A stretch of 64,000 nucleotides of DNA from Collimonas sp. OK307. GTDB lineage: Bacteria > Pseudomonadota > Gammaproteobacteria > Burkholderiales > Burkholderiaceae_D. Below the pieces are notes generated by a model. The model had not been told where the DNA came from. It did not search any database and was given only the letters and a program-made list of their open reading frames with translations. The DNA lies in contig NZ_FOQI01000014.1 of assembly GCF_900113705.1 (NCBI RefSeq), positions 1-64,000 of the forward strand, written 5' to 3'. Below, one piece after another: positions 28,701-36,457 of the stretch (the first letter of the stretch is position 1; every line of letters starts with the position of its first letter). The translations under genes and the position numbers were made by a program.

Positions 28701-31700
28701 CCACCAGGCGAGCGTTGCGTTCGCTCTGCTCCTTCAACTGGTTGATCAATTCGTGCACCAGCGACAGGTTACGCTTTTCCAGCGCCTGACGAACCCGGGT
28801 GTCCCAGCCATCGGGTACGGCATCCTGGCCGACCTTGATGCGGATGCTCAGCAGCTCGCGATCGAGTTCCTCTTCGAGCTGAGCTGCTCTGCTATTGAGG
28901 AATTTTTCCATCGAACGTACGCGCAACTGCACATCGTCATCAATGTCGGACACGTCAACGTAGGGCCGGCGGTCGGAGAGCTCCTCCATCCATTCATGGA
29001 TCTGGTCGATGTTGGCCAAGTGCTCGCCTTCGCTGATGATGTCCACCGACATCGCTTGCAGCGACAGGTTGCGGAACTGCTCAATGGTCTTCTTGAGCTT
29101 GGCGCGAACGCCGGCGATGTCATTGCAGACGCTGTCGATCTCGGCGTCGCGCGGACCGCTGATCTCTTCGAGCTGACGCAACAGGAGCAGGCGCACCCAG
29201 TGGGCCTGTTGGCGGCGGGCCAGGTCGAGCATATCGGCCAGCCAGTTCGGCGAAGTCAGTCGCATGGCGAACCATTCCAGGCGCAGGTCGACGCCCACGT
29301 CACCCATGTCCAGGCGTGCCAGCGTCTCGGGTAGACGGAAGGTCGCATCGGTTTGGTCGAAACGCCAAGTGTCGTGGGAAGCGCTCTTGATCTCGGCTTG
29401 AAGCTTGCGTAAGTGCTTGAGCAGCATGATGCTGCCCGCGCGGTGCTCCAGGTCCGCATGACCCGGGTGGCTTTCCAGGTTGTGGATGGAGCGCTCCAGC
29501 AGTGTGTGGAATTTCTGCAGGAAGTCCTGTACATCATTCGGGCGCACCTCGGCCGGCGCCACTTCCAGCAGCCAGGCTTGGGCGATAGACACGAGGCCAT
29601 CAATCTGCTGGCAGAAGGTGGTATAGGCTGGTGTGTCGATGTGATCGCTCACTGCGGCATCGGTACGAATCTCCACTACTAGGTCATCCAGAAGACGGCA
29701 CGACTCGGTATGTGTCGAATAAGTATTGACGAAGAGACGCACGGCAGCACTATCGCCCTGCTCTCCTGCCTTGATGGCGGCGATCGTGTCGCCAATAATC
29801 GGGCGCTTGATGCAGCTGCGCAGTGCCAGCCGCAGGGCATGCCAGCGGTTGGTGCGTTGCTGGTTGAGCTCCACCCACGAGTTGACCTGATCCTGCAGCT
29901 TGGCCGCGGCCAGGTGCGCCTCCTGGGCCTGTTCATTGCGCAGGATGTCCAGATCCAGACGACCGCCCCGAAGGGTGAAGTCGGCCGTGTCGTTGATCAG
30001 GCGACTCAGATGGTCGTCGAAGTGATTGGCCGCGAGCTTCAACAAGGTGGCCGCTTGCGTTTCGCCACCGGCAAAGAGCGCAGGCTGCAACGTCGCGCAG
30101 ACCAGGAGGTAAGGCACGAGCTTGCCCGCGGGTTTGCGCTCGAGATGGTCTTCAAGGTCCTTGTGGTTGAGCAGGTTCAGGTCGCGCTGGGTGTAACTCA
30201 GCGCTTCGCGGTCCTTGGGCCAAAGGTTCATGCCAAAGAAGGCCGAGCGCAGGAGCGAGGCGTCCAGCACCCGGTCGGACAGCAGGGTCGACTCGTTGGC
30301 ATCCCGCAGGATCTGGTAGGCCACATTTAGGTGACCCTCCTCGATCCAATGCAGGGCCACGGCTTCCGCGATGTAGCGCGGCACCTGCGAATACTGCTCG
30401 TAGGAAATCCGGAAAGCCTGCTGTGCCTCTTCCTTGGACTCGGCCCAGTGCAGATGGCGCAGCGCCTCGTCAACGCCACAAACGGCGGGCTCGTCGATTG
30501 CCGCCTCGGGTTCAGCTTCCATTGCTGGAGCAGCCTTAGCGACCAGAACCACAGACTCGGGCGCGGTTTCGGCCATCGTGGGTTCATCCACAGGCTCAGG
30601 CTCTACCACCGGGGGAACCACCTCTTGCACCGCAGCTTCCTCCGGCACCGCTTCTCGAACTTCCTCGACGGCAGCCGGCACCGGCTGGGCCACCACCGGC
30701 GTTGGCGCTACAGTTTGGACAGGCTCTGAAGGCAGTTCTTCGAAAGAGGCCGAAGGGCTGGTTTGTGCGTCGGACGAGGCAGCAGCCTCTGCTTGCTCAG
30801 GATCCAGAGCGGAAACGACTGCCTGCAAGTACAGCACGGCTTGACGGTTGAAGCCTTCCACCTCGACTTCGACCTCTTCCAGCAAAGAGGTGTCCTCCAT
30901 CAGATCATCCAGCGTTCGCCCCTCGGGGACCAGCGAGTGGGCCGCCTCCACCCGGATCGTTTCGATCTCCTGGTCGGCGCTGCTGATCACGTTGTTCTTG
31001 TGCGTCTCCTTGGCTTTCAAGGAAGCCCGGGCCGTGAACTTGGCGTGCACCAGCTGGGCCTTGATCTCCTCGATCTCCTCGGTGGCGGCTGCGATCCGAG
31101 CCTGCTCGGCCTCGAAGCGCTCGACAAACTCGGGCAGCTGCCGGCGCTCTGCGAGGTTCATCTCGAACCAAGCACGTGGACGTCCATCTTCCAGAGCAGA
31201 GACCACGGTCATCTTCCAAGCCGCCCGCAACACGGGCACCAGGTCTCGCTGTTCGCTGTTGTCGAACTCCAGGGCTCTGGCCATGTTGAGCACGGCATCG
31301 CAGTAGCGTTCGATCAGCACACGCACCTCTTCTGGGGCTAGGCGTGCCTGTAGCTCAGCAAGACGCTGCAGATGCTGGTCGAGCAATTCACTGATACGTT
31401 GCCCTGGCTCCGGCCCCACATTGGGATTGCCTTGGACTTGCTGGCTTATACTAGCAATGAGCGCATAGAGATCTTGCAGGGACTGCGGCGCCGATTCAGC
31501 CGCTGCATGGTCGGCACGTTGCGCCGTGACTGGGGTTACAGTTGTTTGAGGCACAGCAACCACACCTTGCCCACCTTCTCCCGATAATCCGACTGGCTCA
31601 GTCACCGCCTTACCCGATTGAACCGACTTGATCGAGGTACCACTGTGGCTGGCCGCACTGATCATAACCGACGGTGCAGGCACGTCTTGCGGAACCTGGG

Positions 31701-32436
31701 GGACACCGACATCGGCCAGCATATACGGCACCACCGCAGGCACAGGATTCACCGAGATCGGAGCTAGACCCCGGAAGGTCCTATAATAGGAAAAGACCCC
31801 CGGCTCGATGGCTGCAATGTCCTCGAGCGCGGCTTTGCCGAATAAAGTGAAGCCCGCAAAGATGACTTCAGCCAGCAGTTGCTTGGCATCCTCATCAAGC
31901 TGGGCCCATTTGGCTAGGTCGTTGCGGGCACGAAGCCATGTTTCGATGGCGCATTTGCACATCACCTCGTAGGCGCGGTCCACCGTAGTGTTAGCACGGT
32001 TGGCCAAGGCCTGGACCTTGACCTGCTGAAGCCTGTAGTCCTTGTCTCTCCGTTGAGCGAGCAAATCGGTCAGTTTGGTGTTGAGACCATCCGCATCTAT
32101 CTTAACGACCTCGATCAGATCCTCTGCATTGCGTAGATGCCAGCCTTCGTCGTAGCGTGCCATGGCATGCGCCTCGGGGCTGGTGTCCTTGTCACCTGTG
32201 AGCATGATGGACAGCCCCAAGTTGCGGTAGTGCAGCAAGCACCACATGAAGTACGCCAAACGCTTGGAACGCACGTCGGCGACTTCCAGAATCTTCTTGT
32301 CGTTGCGCCGGCTTCGGGGAAGACCGAAATGCTTTTGAAAGACCTCGGGAGAGGATTTGCCTGCCGCATCAATGTGCCAGCAGTCGGGCATACCCTTGGT
32401 GTTATTGGAAATGCTCTCAAGGTCGATTTTTCGCAT
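25741..32436 (-). CDS. giant (2231-residue) STAND/AAA-type ATPase, first gene of the DISARM-like operon
   Basis: An alpha-helical N-terminal region (1-230) is followed by a low-complexity linker, coiled-coil stretches (about 330-520) and an acidic Pro/Glu/Val-rich linker (about 560-650). A long helical-repeat region covers about 690-1350. The P-loop module follows: FGREND near 1490, Walker A GGRQLGKTT near 1515, and Walker B VLFCLDEID near 1610. Winged-helix-like and helical parts end the protein. The order sensor-like repeats, then ATPase, resembles STAND or Orc1-like signalling ATPases. It may sense invasion or scaffold the helicase complex; that is inference. The ATG at 32436 follows IS3 debris by about 35 bp. 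I know no DISARM operon with this gene as a standard member. Confidence 0.7.
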   Translation of the reverse strand: MRKIDLESISNNTKGMPDCWHIDAAGKSSPEVFQKHFGLPRSRRNDKKILEVADVRSKRLAYFMWCLLHYRNLGLSIMLTGDKDTSPEAHAMARYDEGWHLRNAEDLIEVVKIDADGLNTKLTDLLAQRRDKDYRLQQVKVQALANRANTTVDRAYEVMCKCAIETWLRARNDLAKWAQLDEDAKQLLAEVIFAGFTLFGKAALEDIAAIEPGVFSYYRTFRGLAPISVNPVPAVVPYMLADVGVPQVPQDVPAPSVMISAASHSGTSIKSVQSGKAVTEPVGLSGEGGQGVVAVPQTTVTPVTAQRADHAAAESAPQSLQDLYALIASISQQVQGNPNVGPEPGQRISELLDQHLQRLAELQARLAPEEVRVLIERYCDAVLNMARALEFDNSEQRDLVPVLRAAWKMTVVSALEDGRPRAWFEMNLAERRQLPEFVERFEAEQARIAAATEEIEEIKAQLVHAKFTARASLKAKETHKNNVISSADQEIETIRVEAAHSLVPEGRTLDDLMEDTSLLEEVEVEVEGFNRQAVLYLQAVVSALDPEQAEAAASSDAQTSPSASFEELPSEPVQTVAPTPVVAQPVPAAVEEVREAVPEEAAVQEVVPPVVEPEPVDEPTMAETAPESVVLVAKAAPAMEAEPEAAIDEPAVCGVDEALRHLHWAESKEEAQQAFRISYEQYSQVPRYIAEAVALHWIEEGHLNVAYQILRDANESTLLSDRVLDASLLRSAFFGMNLWPKDREALSYTQRDLNLLNHKDLEDHLERKPAGKLVPYLLVCATLQPALFAGGETQAATLLKLAANHFDDHLSRLINDTADFTLRGGRLDLDILRNEQAQEAHLAAAKLQDQVNSWVELNQQRTNRWHALRLALRSCIKRPIIGDTIAAIKAGEQGDSAAVRLFVNTYSTHTESCRLLDDLVVEIRTDAAVSDHIDTPAYTTFCQQIDGLVSIAQAWLLEVAPAEVRPNDVQDFLQKFHTLLERSIHNLESHPGHADLEHRAGSIMLLKHLRKLQAEIKSASHDTWRFDQTDATFRLPETLARLDMGDVGVDLRLEWFAMRLTSPNWLADMLDLARRQQAHWVRLLLLRQLEEISGPRDAEIDSVCNDIAGVRAKLKKTIEQFRNLSLQAMSVDIISEGEHLANIDQIHEWMEELSDRRPYVDVSDIDDDVQLRVRSMEKFLNSRAAQLEEELDRELLSIRIKVGQDAVPDGWDTRVRQALEKRNLSLVHELINQLKEQSERNARLVETSLLDNAELTAFLQVQNELYSLLHEHPNPREAGERVINEQPGGLDYAVHKADFKCAIGTLLEWRSKGKNRRPALEKPTYEGIVEVLQFLGIDAVNKLGKSDVLNSCEYSPTGDFRRLKVRIARPTLPKGFPLFEGEVGTSQPLNIIFVQGGWSQGGLTDLIERHGQPDRAVLMVGQPLNPDERKAFATFCRDRKCTIFLLDPVILSYVATARHQQMMLETFLRVSAAWTFYNPYTKGDARLPAPPEMRFGRENDIASLVEPRGAALVYGGRQLGKTTLLNAAVQEFRKRDPLHNHAFYMPMDGIFQHVVERGINVKKRLFEQLVLKLVDDKVLVNNSNNAQMDPEDRLHQEFLRPGTTRVLFCLDEIDSVLNKDAATNFELVRSLKALVNDPHHRFRVVFAGLNNVNRFRTYPNVPLEQLGSPLEVGILSSQDARSLILQPLTALGYRFEEPELVDRIMAFTNRHPSLLHIFCSELVEQLGRDRSRQDGQRLIHHSDLDNIENNSDVRRLSGERFDMTLNLDKRYTVVVYGLIAAYDKGIGKFTVSKALEVARTWVPEEFQQMSESGFESLLLELVGLGVLRVDDKAKRQYALRNQSILQLIGSMDDVQHKLQQAIKGLKDHEQDVLTCHATGSGPNRIPSPLSLQDERMILSAKPSEGAPKYSVSLIMGTPALGMTLKDMQEGFNTINEFRSGSLMSKYETRVVSGMATMDLKRFSEIINTAIESSVKPAVVLISLEDCSSIDRIMDLISIANEKASKATRLRYPLRLVFLMGARAMWSWHAHSWLTAAPNEIGGQVDLNCWTRHACESLLEQQGMSVTPEQGKMLRDATEGWYFYLMKFIEVRKKKESASSFNDFSRIFKPLAELPPKDFEKFVQMSGMDSLDWSLPLAGKLKEFDTLGNFSKEDLQTAIEFIGDDNSDFPVTPEQAGSVVRWWAALRVIEVNTKEQSKDADREGQITYSFIPSIQRAIAEHLNQAGAKEALA

Positions 32437-32470
32437 TATTATTCACTTCCCATGAATCGCCTAGGCTTCA

Positions 32471-32586
32471 TTAGATGTCCTGTAGCCGGTTTAAATACTG
32501 TTCTTCGAACTCTACCGGAAAAAGGCCGTTTGCATAACTGTCGCGGCGCTTCGGATTGTAGAAAATTCGATGTAATTGAATACAGA
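32471..32586 (-). pseudogene. remnant of IS3-family OrfB transposase C-terminus
   Basis: Two frames joined by one shift read VFNYIEF then FYNPKRRDSYANGLFPVEFEEQ and end in YLNRLQDI-stop. This is the C-terminal signature of IS3-type OrfB (YIE.FYN.KRRH...PVEFE). Only the last 40 or so codons remain, with no terminal repeat seen. It ends about 35 bp before the start of the giant ATPase gene, so the insertion may have supplied or displaced its promoter. Confidence 0.75.
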
Positions 32587-32590
32587 AGCT

Positions 32591-33070
32591 CATCGTAAAG
32601 AGATTGGAGAAGCTGCAACAATAGCTGCCGATCAATTAGATGAGTGGAAAACTGGTGCAAACAAGAAAAAACACCCACGTCAATTTAATTGGTCAAGCCC
32701 TGCTTTCGCGTGTACCGTTAGAGACTCGCTACAGCGTAGATTAGTAACAAACAGGCGGCCGATGGTAGCCTTTGTTCCTGATATGCCGGGAGCATTTTTT
32801 TTGTTTTTCCCAAGAGTCAATTTATGAAATAAGCACCTTCACAGAACGTTTTGAAACCGGCGCTATCGGCGCAAGGTGATGCTCGCCAGTGGGCCGGTTA
32901 TCCATACTCAATGACGGGCTAGGACTCAGCCTAGCTCCATGAAAGCCGATGATCGAGCAACGGGCTGGAGCCGAGCATGACCGCGGTCATTCGTGGCGAG
33001 GGCTCCACTTGGACTTTCGGGCAGCAACGTAGAGCAAGGGGCGAGGTCGACCGCCATGTTAAGCCACGCT
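32591..33070. other. intergenic debris upstream of the DISARM-like operon
   Basis: About 480 bp between the IS3 remnant and the membrane-protein stop. A rightward frame at 32576-32827 starts in the remnant and has no recognisable domain. The stretch 32840-33060 is GC-rich without coding signal. The operon promoter may be here, but no clear -35/-10 pair can be singled out. Confidence 0.4.
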
Positions 33071-33994
33071 CTAAGTTGAACTCTGCCGTGCAAAGATAAG
33101 ATCAACATGGTCCCTGAATCTCAGTGCATCGCGAGCGGATATCTCCGGATCATGCGGTCCACTCTCAATAGGTTTTCCCAGCAATATTTCTAGGTTACGC
33201 TTGGCGATGGCCTTTGAGGCGTCCGCGACGTCCTTGATTTCAAGTAAGCACTGCAGGCCCGCTACCGACGCTCGCCTAGCGCTCTCATCTGAACTTTTCC
33301 CAAGTGCAAGCAACATATCTGCAAAGTCCATGTATGTTACTTCCGCACCCTCAGCACGGACCGCCTGAAACAATGTATCCACCTTGGTGGAGAGAGCGAT
33401 GTAGAGAATTGCGTTTCGCTTGCTTGACATGACAGTCGTCTTCAATTTTAGAAGTGCTGCGAGTGCCATTGTCAGCACTGAAACAGCCGCCCCTAAGGCG
33501 CTGAATAACGTTGTGCGAATATCCTTGAGGGGGCTAGTGGCCGGCTCATCTGCTTTGCCTAAAACTTCCTCACTGCGCACGAGGAACTTTGGTGCGATGC
33601 CTTGCTTACTCGTCTTGAGCAACGCTGCGATGGAGAACGCTTCCCCCTCCAGCGCCTTTGGAATGGCGACGACAATCTTGTCGTCGGACCTCTTTGACTC
33701 AATGGTCAATCCACTATTATTTTCGATTGACGCCGCTGCTAGCGATCCGCCTGGAACTGACAATTCAGCCTGTATTGCCGTGAGAGTTTTCCTTCCTGCA
33801 TTTGAAACTCTTACGGAAATTACTTGTTCTTGGACTCCATCAATCGCTATCTGAGGGCCGGCAACAAGTGTGTATCTAAGAACGGCCTTCGGCTCACTAA
33901 TGACCTCGTACAGTTTTGGCGCTATTGAGAAGAACCCAGCGATCAACGCCGGCGTGATCGCATACAGTAACACTTGTTTGAATTCTATCTTCAT
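33071..33994 (-). CDS. two-helix membrane protein of unknown function
   Basis: 307 residues from the ATG at 33994. The first membrane helix is near 8-26, followed by an extracytoplasmic beta-rich domain (about 40-145; ISVRVSNAGRKTLTAIQAEL, an Ig-like pattern of a transmembrane sensor). The second helix lies near 163-187. The C-terminal cytoplasmic helical domain covers about 190-307. I do not recognise the family. It lies 133 bp after the ABC-3C ATPase, same strand, so it may be a fourth, membrane member of that system or an unrelated gene. The layout (outside domain, helix, inside domain) would suit a signal or pore role; that is speculation. Confidence 0.6.
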   Translation of the reverse strand: MKIEFKQVLLYAITPALIAGFFSIAPKLYEVISEPKAVLRYTLVAGPQIAIDGVQEQVISVRVSNAGRKTLTAIQAELSVPGGSLAAASIENNSGLTIESKRSDDKIVVAIPKALEGEAFSIAALLKTSKQGIAPKFLVRSEEVLGKADEPATSPLKDIRTTLFSALGAAVSVLTMALAALLKLKTTVMSSKRNAILYIALSTKVDTLFQAVRAEGAEVTYMDFADMLLALGKSSDESARRASVAGLQCLLEIKDVADASKAIAKRNLEILLGKPIESGPHDPEISARDALRFRDHVDLIFARQSST

Positions 33995-34127
33995 GCGTGA
34001 GTTGATTTGATTGACATGTGAATGAACGTGTGTGGCCTAACGCCCTAGTTAACCTGCAAGCATGCGAAACATAGGCGTCAGTGTTGAACACTGATTTAGG
34101 TTAAGAACAAGAGTAAAAATAGTTGCG

Positions 34128-35981
34128 TCACTCATGGCTACGCCACGACGCAGGGATGAGTGCGTTCCCATCACGAAATTGTTCAACCAAATGAATATTT
34201 TTCATTCCCGCCAAGAGAGACGCCGGGATGTGTTCCAGTACAATCATCTGGAATTCAGCGCCATAATCGCGATTTATTCGCGCAACAAAATTGTTCAACA
34301 TTTCGAACGCAGCCTTGATTTTTGCCCTGTCACTATGATCCACCTCTTCTGGATCAACGACATCTTCTTCGCCGTAGTACGGCCTACTCGGCTGATCTAG
34401 GACCAAAAAAGCAGGAACAAACACCGATTTTTTATTGATCGCCACCTCGTGAAGTGCAAGAAACTGGAACAGATGCAAGAACATATGGTTAGAACTACTT
34501 CCCACGTTTTCTATTAGTGTCGAGCGTGGCTTGCGCAGTTGAAGACGCTTGTCCCTGTAACTGAAGATGGCCTGCCAGTTTCCATAATTCTCCAGGGCCG
34601 AGCTAGCCTCCCCTACAAGTCCCATCGCCACCTCGTTGATAAGGTAAACCACGGCGTCGCGAGCTTCTTCCACATTGCGTACGTCGATTTCCTCCATCTT
34701 CCTCATTAGATCCGAAACGTCCGATCCCGCAACGGTGCTCGTCTCCGGTTCCGCATCAGCATATGCATCGAGCTTTCCGCGCGCCTCGCCGATAAAGAGC
34801 CACATGTCACGAAGCGAATCGAACGACTTCGGCATTTTCGGCAGCGCTTCCAATTGCTCCTCAAGTGCGCTTTTGTCGCTCTCCAGTTTCCGAAGCAAAG
34901 AGGTAACCTGCCCATCAACCGGTCGCCTTGGAGCTACGGCTTCTTTCACGCGGGATAAATCAGCTTTCAGGCCACTCATCAGGTCATCAAAGATTTCTGA
35001 CTTAACCAAGTCCGCTGAACGCCCCATCAGGACTTGTAAAGGTTTTAGGCTGTCCTCGGATACCTTCAGCGTTGTTTTGTACGCTTTATGCTCTTCAGTG
35101 AATTGCTGGAGCTTGCGTATGCGTCGATTCGTGGCAAAGAGTTGCGCATTGACTTCAGAGTAACGCTGCGCGGTTGCATCCATCGACGGCGCAGTGACGT
35201 CCTTGATGACATCTCGGAGACTGGCAGCGGATACATCTGCGGGCGCTTCTTTGATAAGCCCATACGCAGCCGCCTGTGACGCTATTTTCCGAGCCTCACC
35301 GTCGAAGATACCGCTGCGTGTATTTAATGAGCTGCTTCTCCTCTCCGCTTTGGCAATTTCCTTACGCAATTGTTCTTTTCGTTCGCGCGCCGCAATATTG
35401 CTCAAATCGTCTATCCCTAGGGCTAGGTCAAAGATTCGAGGTAATGCCTCCCGGTAGCGCTCTTCATCCTGACGATCGAAGAAAGTCGTCGTATTAATGA
35501 TGATATCTTCGGACACCGTATTGAAAAGGAAAAAATATCGGAACGAAACTTTCGATCCCGACTTCAAAGCGCGGCCACCGAAAGGAAGAACCACGCGATC
35601 GTCAATACCAAATTCCGCCTCGAGAATGCTCCGTATATCGGCCTCGCTGCTATTCGCACTTGGAAGCGCAGGAAATTCGCCCATGCTTGAAAAGAAATAA
35701 TCATTCGACACGTGAGCTTCATGCGGGCTTCTGCGAGCGAGAACGAATTCCTTGTCGTTGATGTAGAACTTCAACCCATACCAATCTGTATTATCGTTAA
35801 TCACATCATGCGGCAGCTTATGTTCGCTGGCGAGGAAGCAATAATCGATGATCCGCAGAAGCGCAGTTTTTCCGGTCTGACTCCCGCCCGTGATAACGTT
35901 TACGCAATTGCGCTTAAATTCAACATCCCGGCGAACGCCTTTGCGCGACCAGATGCTTATTACGTCAATTCCAAATCTCAC
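34128..35981 (-). CDS. ABC-3C system ABC-type ATPase (DUF3732)
   Basis: 617 residues from a GTG at 35981 that overlaps the middle-component stop by 4 nt. Walker A GGSQTGKTAL is at about 32-41. A long coiled-coil middle (about 195-450) is typical of SMC/RecN-like ABC ATPases. The Walker B end FLVLDQPSRPYY (Asp at about 529) is the hallmark of DUF3732, where DQPSQ/R replaces the usual DEP. It is defined as the ATPase of ABC three-component systems, a class of predicted conflict systems. It probably senses DNA structure or ends and controls the effector. Confidence 0.85.
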   Translation of the reverse strand: MRFGIDVISIWSRKGVRRDVEFKRNCVNVITGGSQTGKTALLRIIDYCFLASEHKLPHDVINDNTDWYGLKFYINDKEFVLARRSPHEAHVSNDYFFSSMGEFPALPSANSSEADIRSILEAEFGIDDRVVLPFGGRALKSGSKVSFRYFFLFNTVSEDIIINTTTFFDRQDEERYREALPRIFDLALGIDDLSNIAARERKEQLRKEIAKAERRSSSLNTRSGIFDGEARKIASQAAAYGLIKEAPADVSAASLRDVIKDVTAPSMDATAQRYSEVNAQLFATNRRIRKLQQFTEEHKAYKTTLKVSEDSLKPLQVLMGRSADLVKSEIFDDLMSGLKADLSRVKEAVAPRRPVDGQVTSLLRKLESDKSALEEQLEALPKMPKSFDSLRDMWLFIGEARGKLDAYADAEPETSTVAGSDVSDLMRKMEEIDVRNVEEARDAVVYLINEVAMGLVGEASSALENYGNWQAIFSYRDKRLQLRKPRSTLIENVGSSSNHMFLHLFQFLALHEVAINKKSVFVPAFLVLDQPSRPYYGEEDVVDPEEVDHSDRAKIKAAFEMLNNFVARINRDYGAEFQMIVLEHIPASLLAGMKNIHLVEQFRDGNALIPASWRSHE

Positions 35982-36457
35982 AGTTGTATCCTGAAATTTA
36001 AGTAGAGTTCGTTGACTGGGCTATCTAAGAGCGCAGCGACTTTTTCGGATGCCTTATCGATACGCAAAGCCCTGGTTCCAAAGCTCTTGTCGATGTTCAT
36101 CGGCGTGGTTAATACCAAATGATCCTTGAGTTCGGCATGACCCAGATGTATGAGCAACTGAATCGCATTAACCGAGACCACTAAGCTGCTCTCGAATCGG
36201 TCATTAAAATTTGCGATAAATTCTGGATGAGATGTGGCAAATGCCGCAGCTTCCCTTCGACGCGTATGTCCATTTCCCATAAATGAAACCGTCGGCCCAT
36301 GCATCATAAGTGGCATAACCAATAGGACCTTCGGCAACGCGAGAGTCTGGCGATGATTCAACACGCTCGCAATAGCTGCAGTGCAAATACCAACATTGTT
36401 GTACCCATCCCAGCTACGTCTGAAATTATTGCGGGGTTCATTCTCGATCTCTCTCAC
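35978..36457 (-). CDS. ABC-3C system middle component
   Basis: 159 residues. A GTG at 36457 overlaps the effector stop (GTGA), with GGGAG 6 nt upstream; this start is preferred over a GTG 24 nt earlier. It is a helical protein with WDGYNNVGICTAAIASVLNH near the start and LLVMPLMMH, and ends in FRIQL. Length, position and the early helix fit the small 'three component ABC system middle component' families that bridge ATPase and effector. The assignment rests as much on the neighbours as on the sequence. Confidence 0.72.
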   Translation of the reverse strand: MREIENEPRNNFRRSWDGYNNVGICTAAIASVLNHRQTLALPKVLLVMPLMMHGPTVSFMGNGHTRRREAAAFATSHPEFIANFNDRFESSLVVSVNAIQLLIHLGHAELKDHLVLTTPMNIDKSFGTRALRIDKASEKVAALLDSPVNELYLNFRIQL

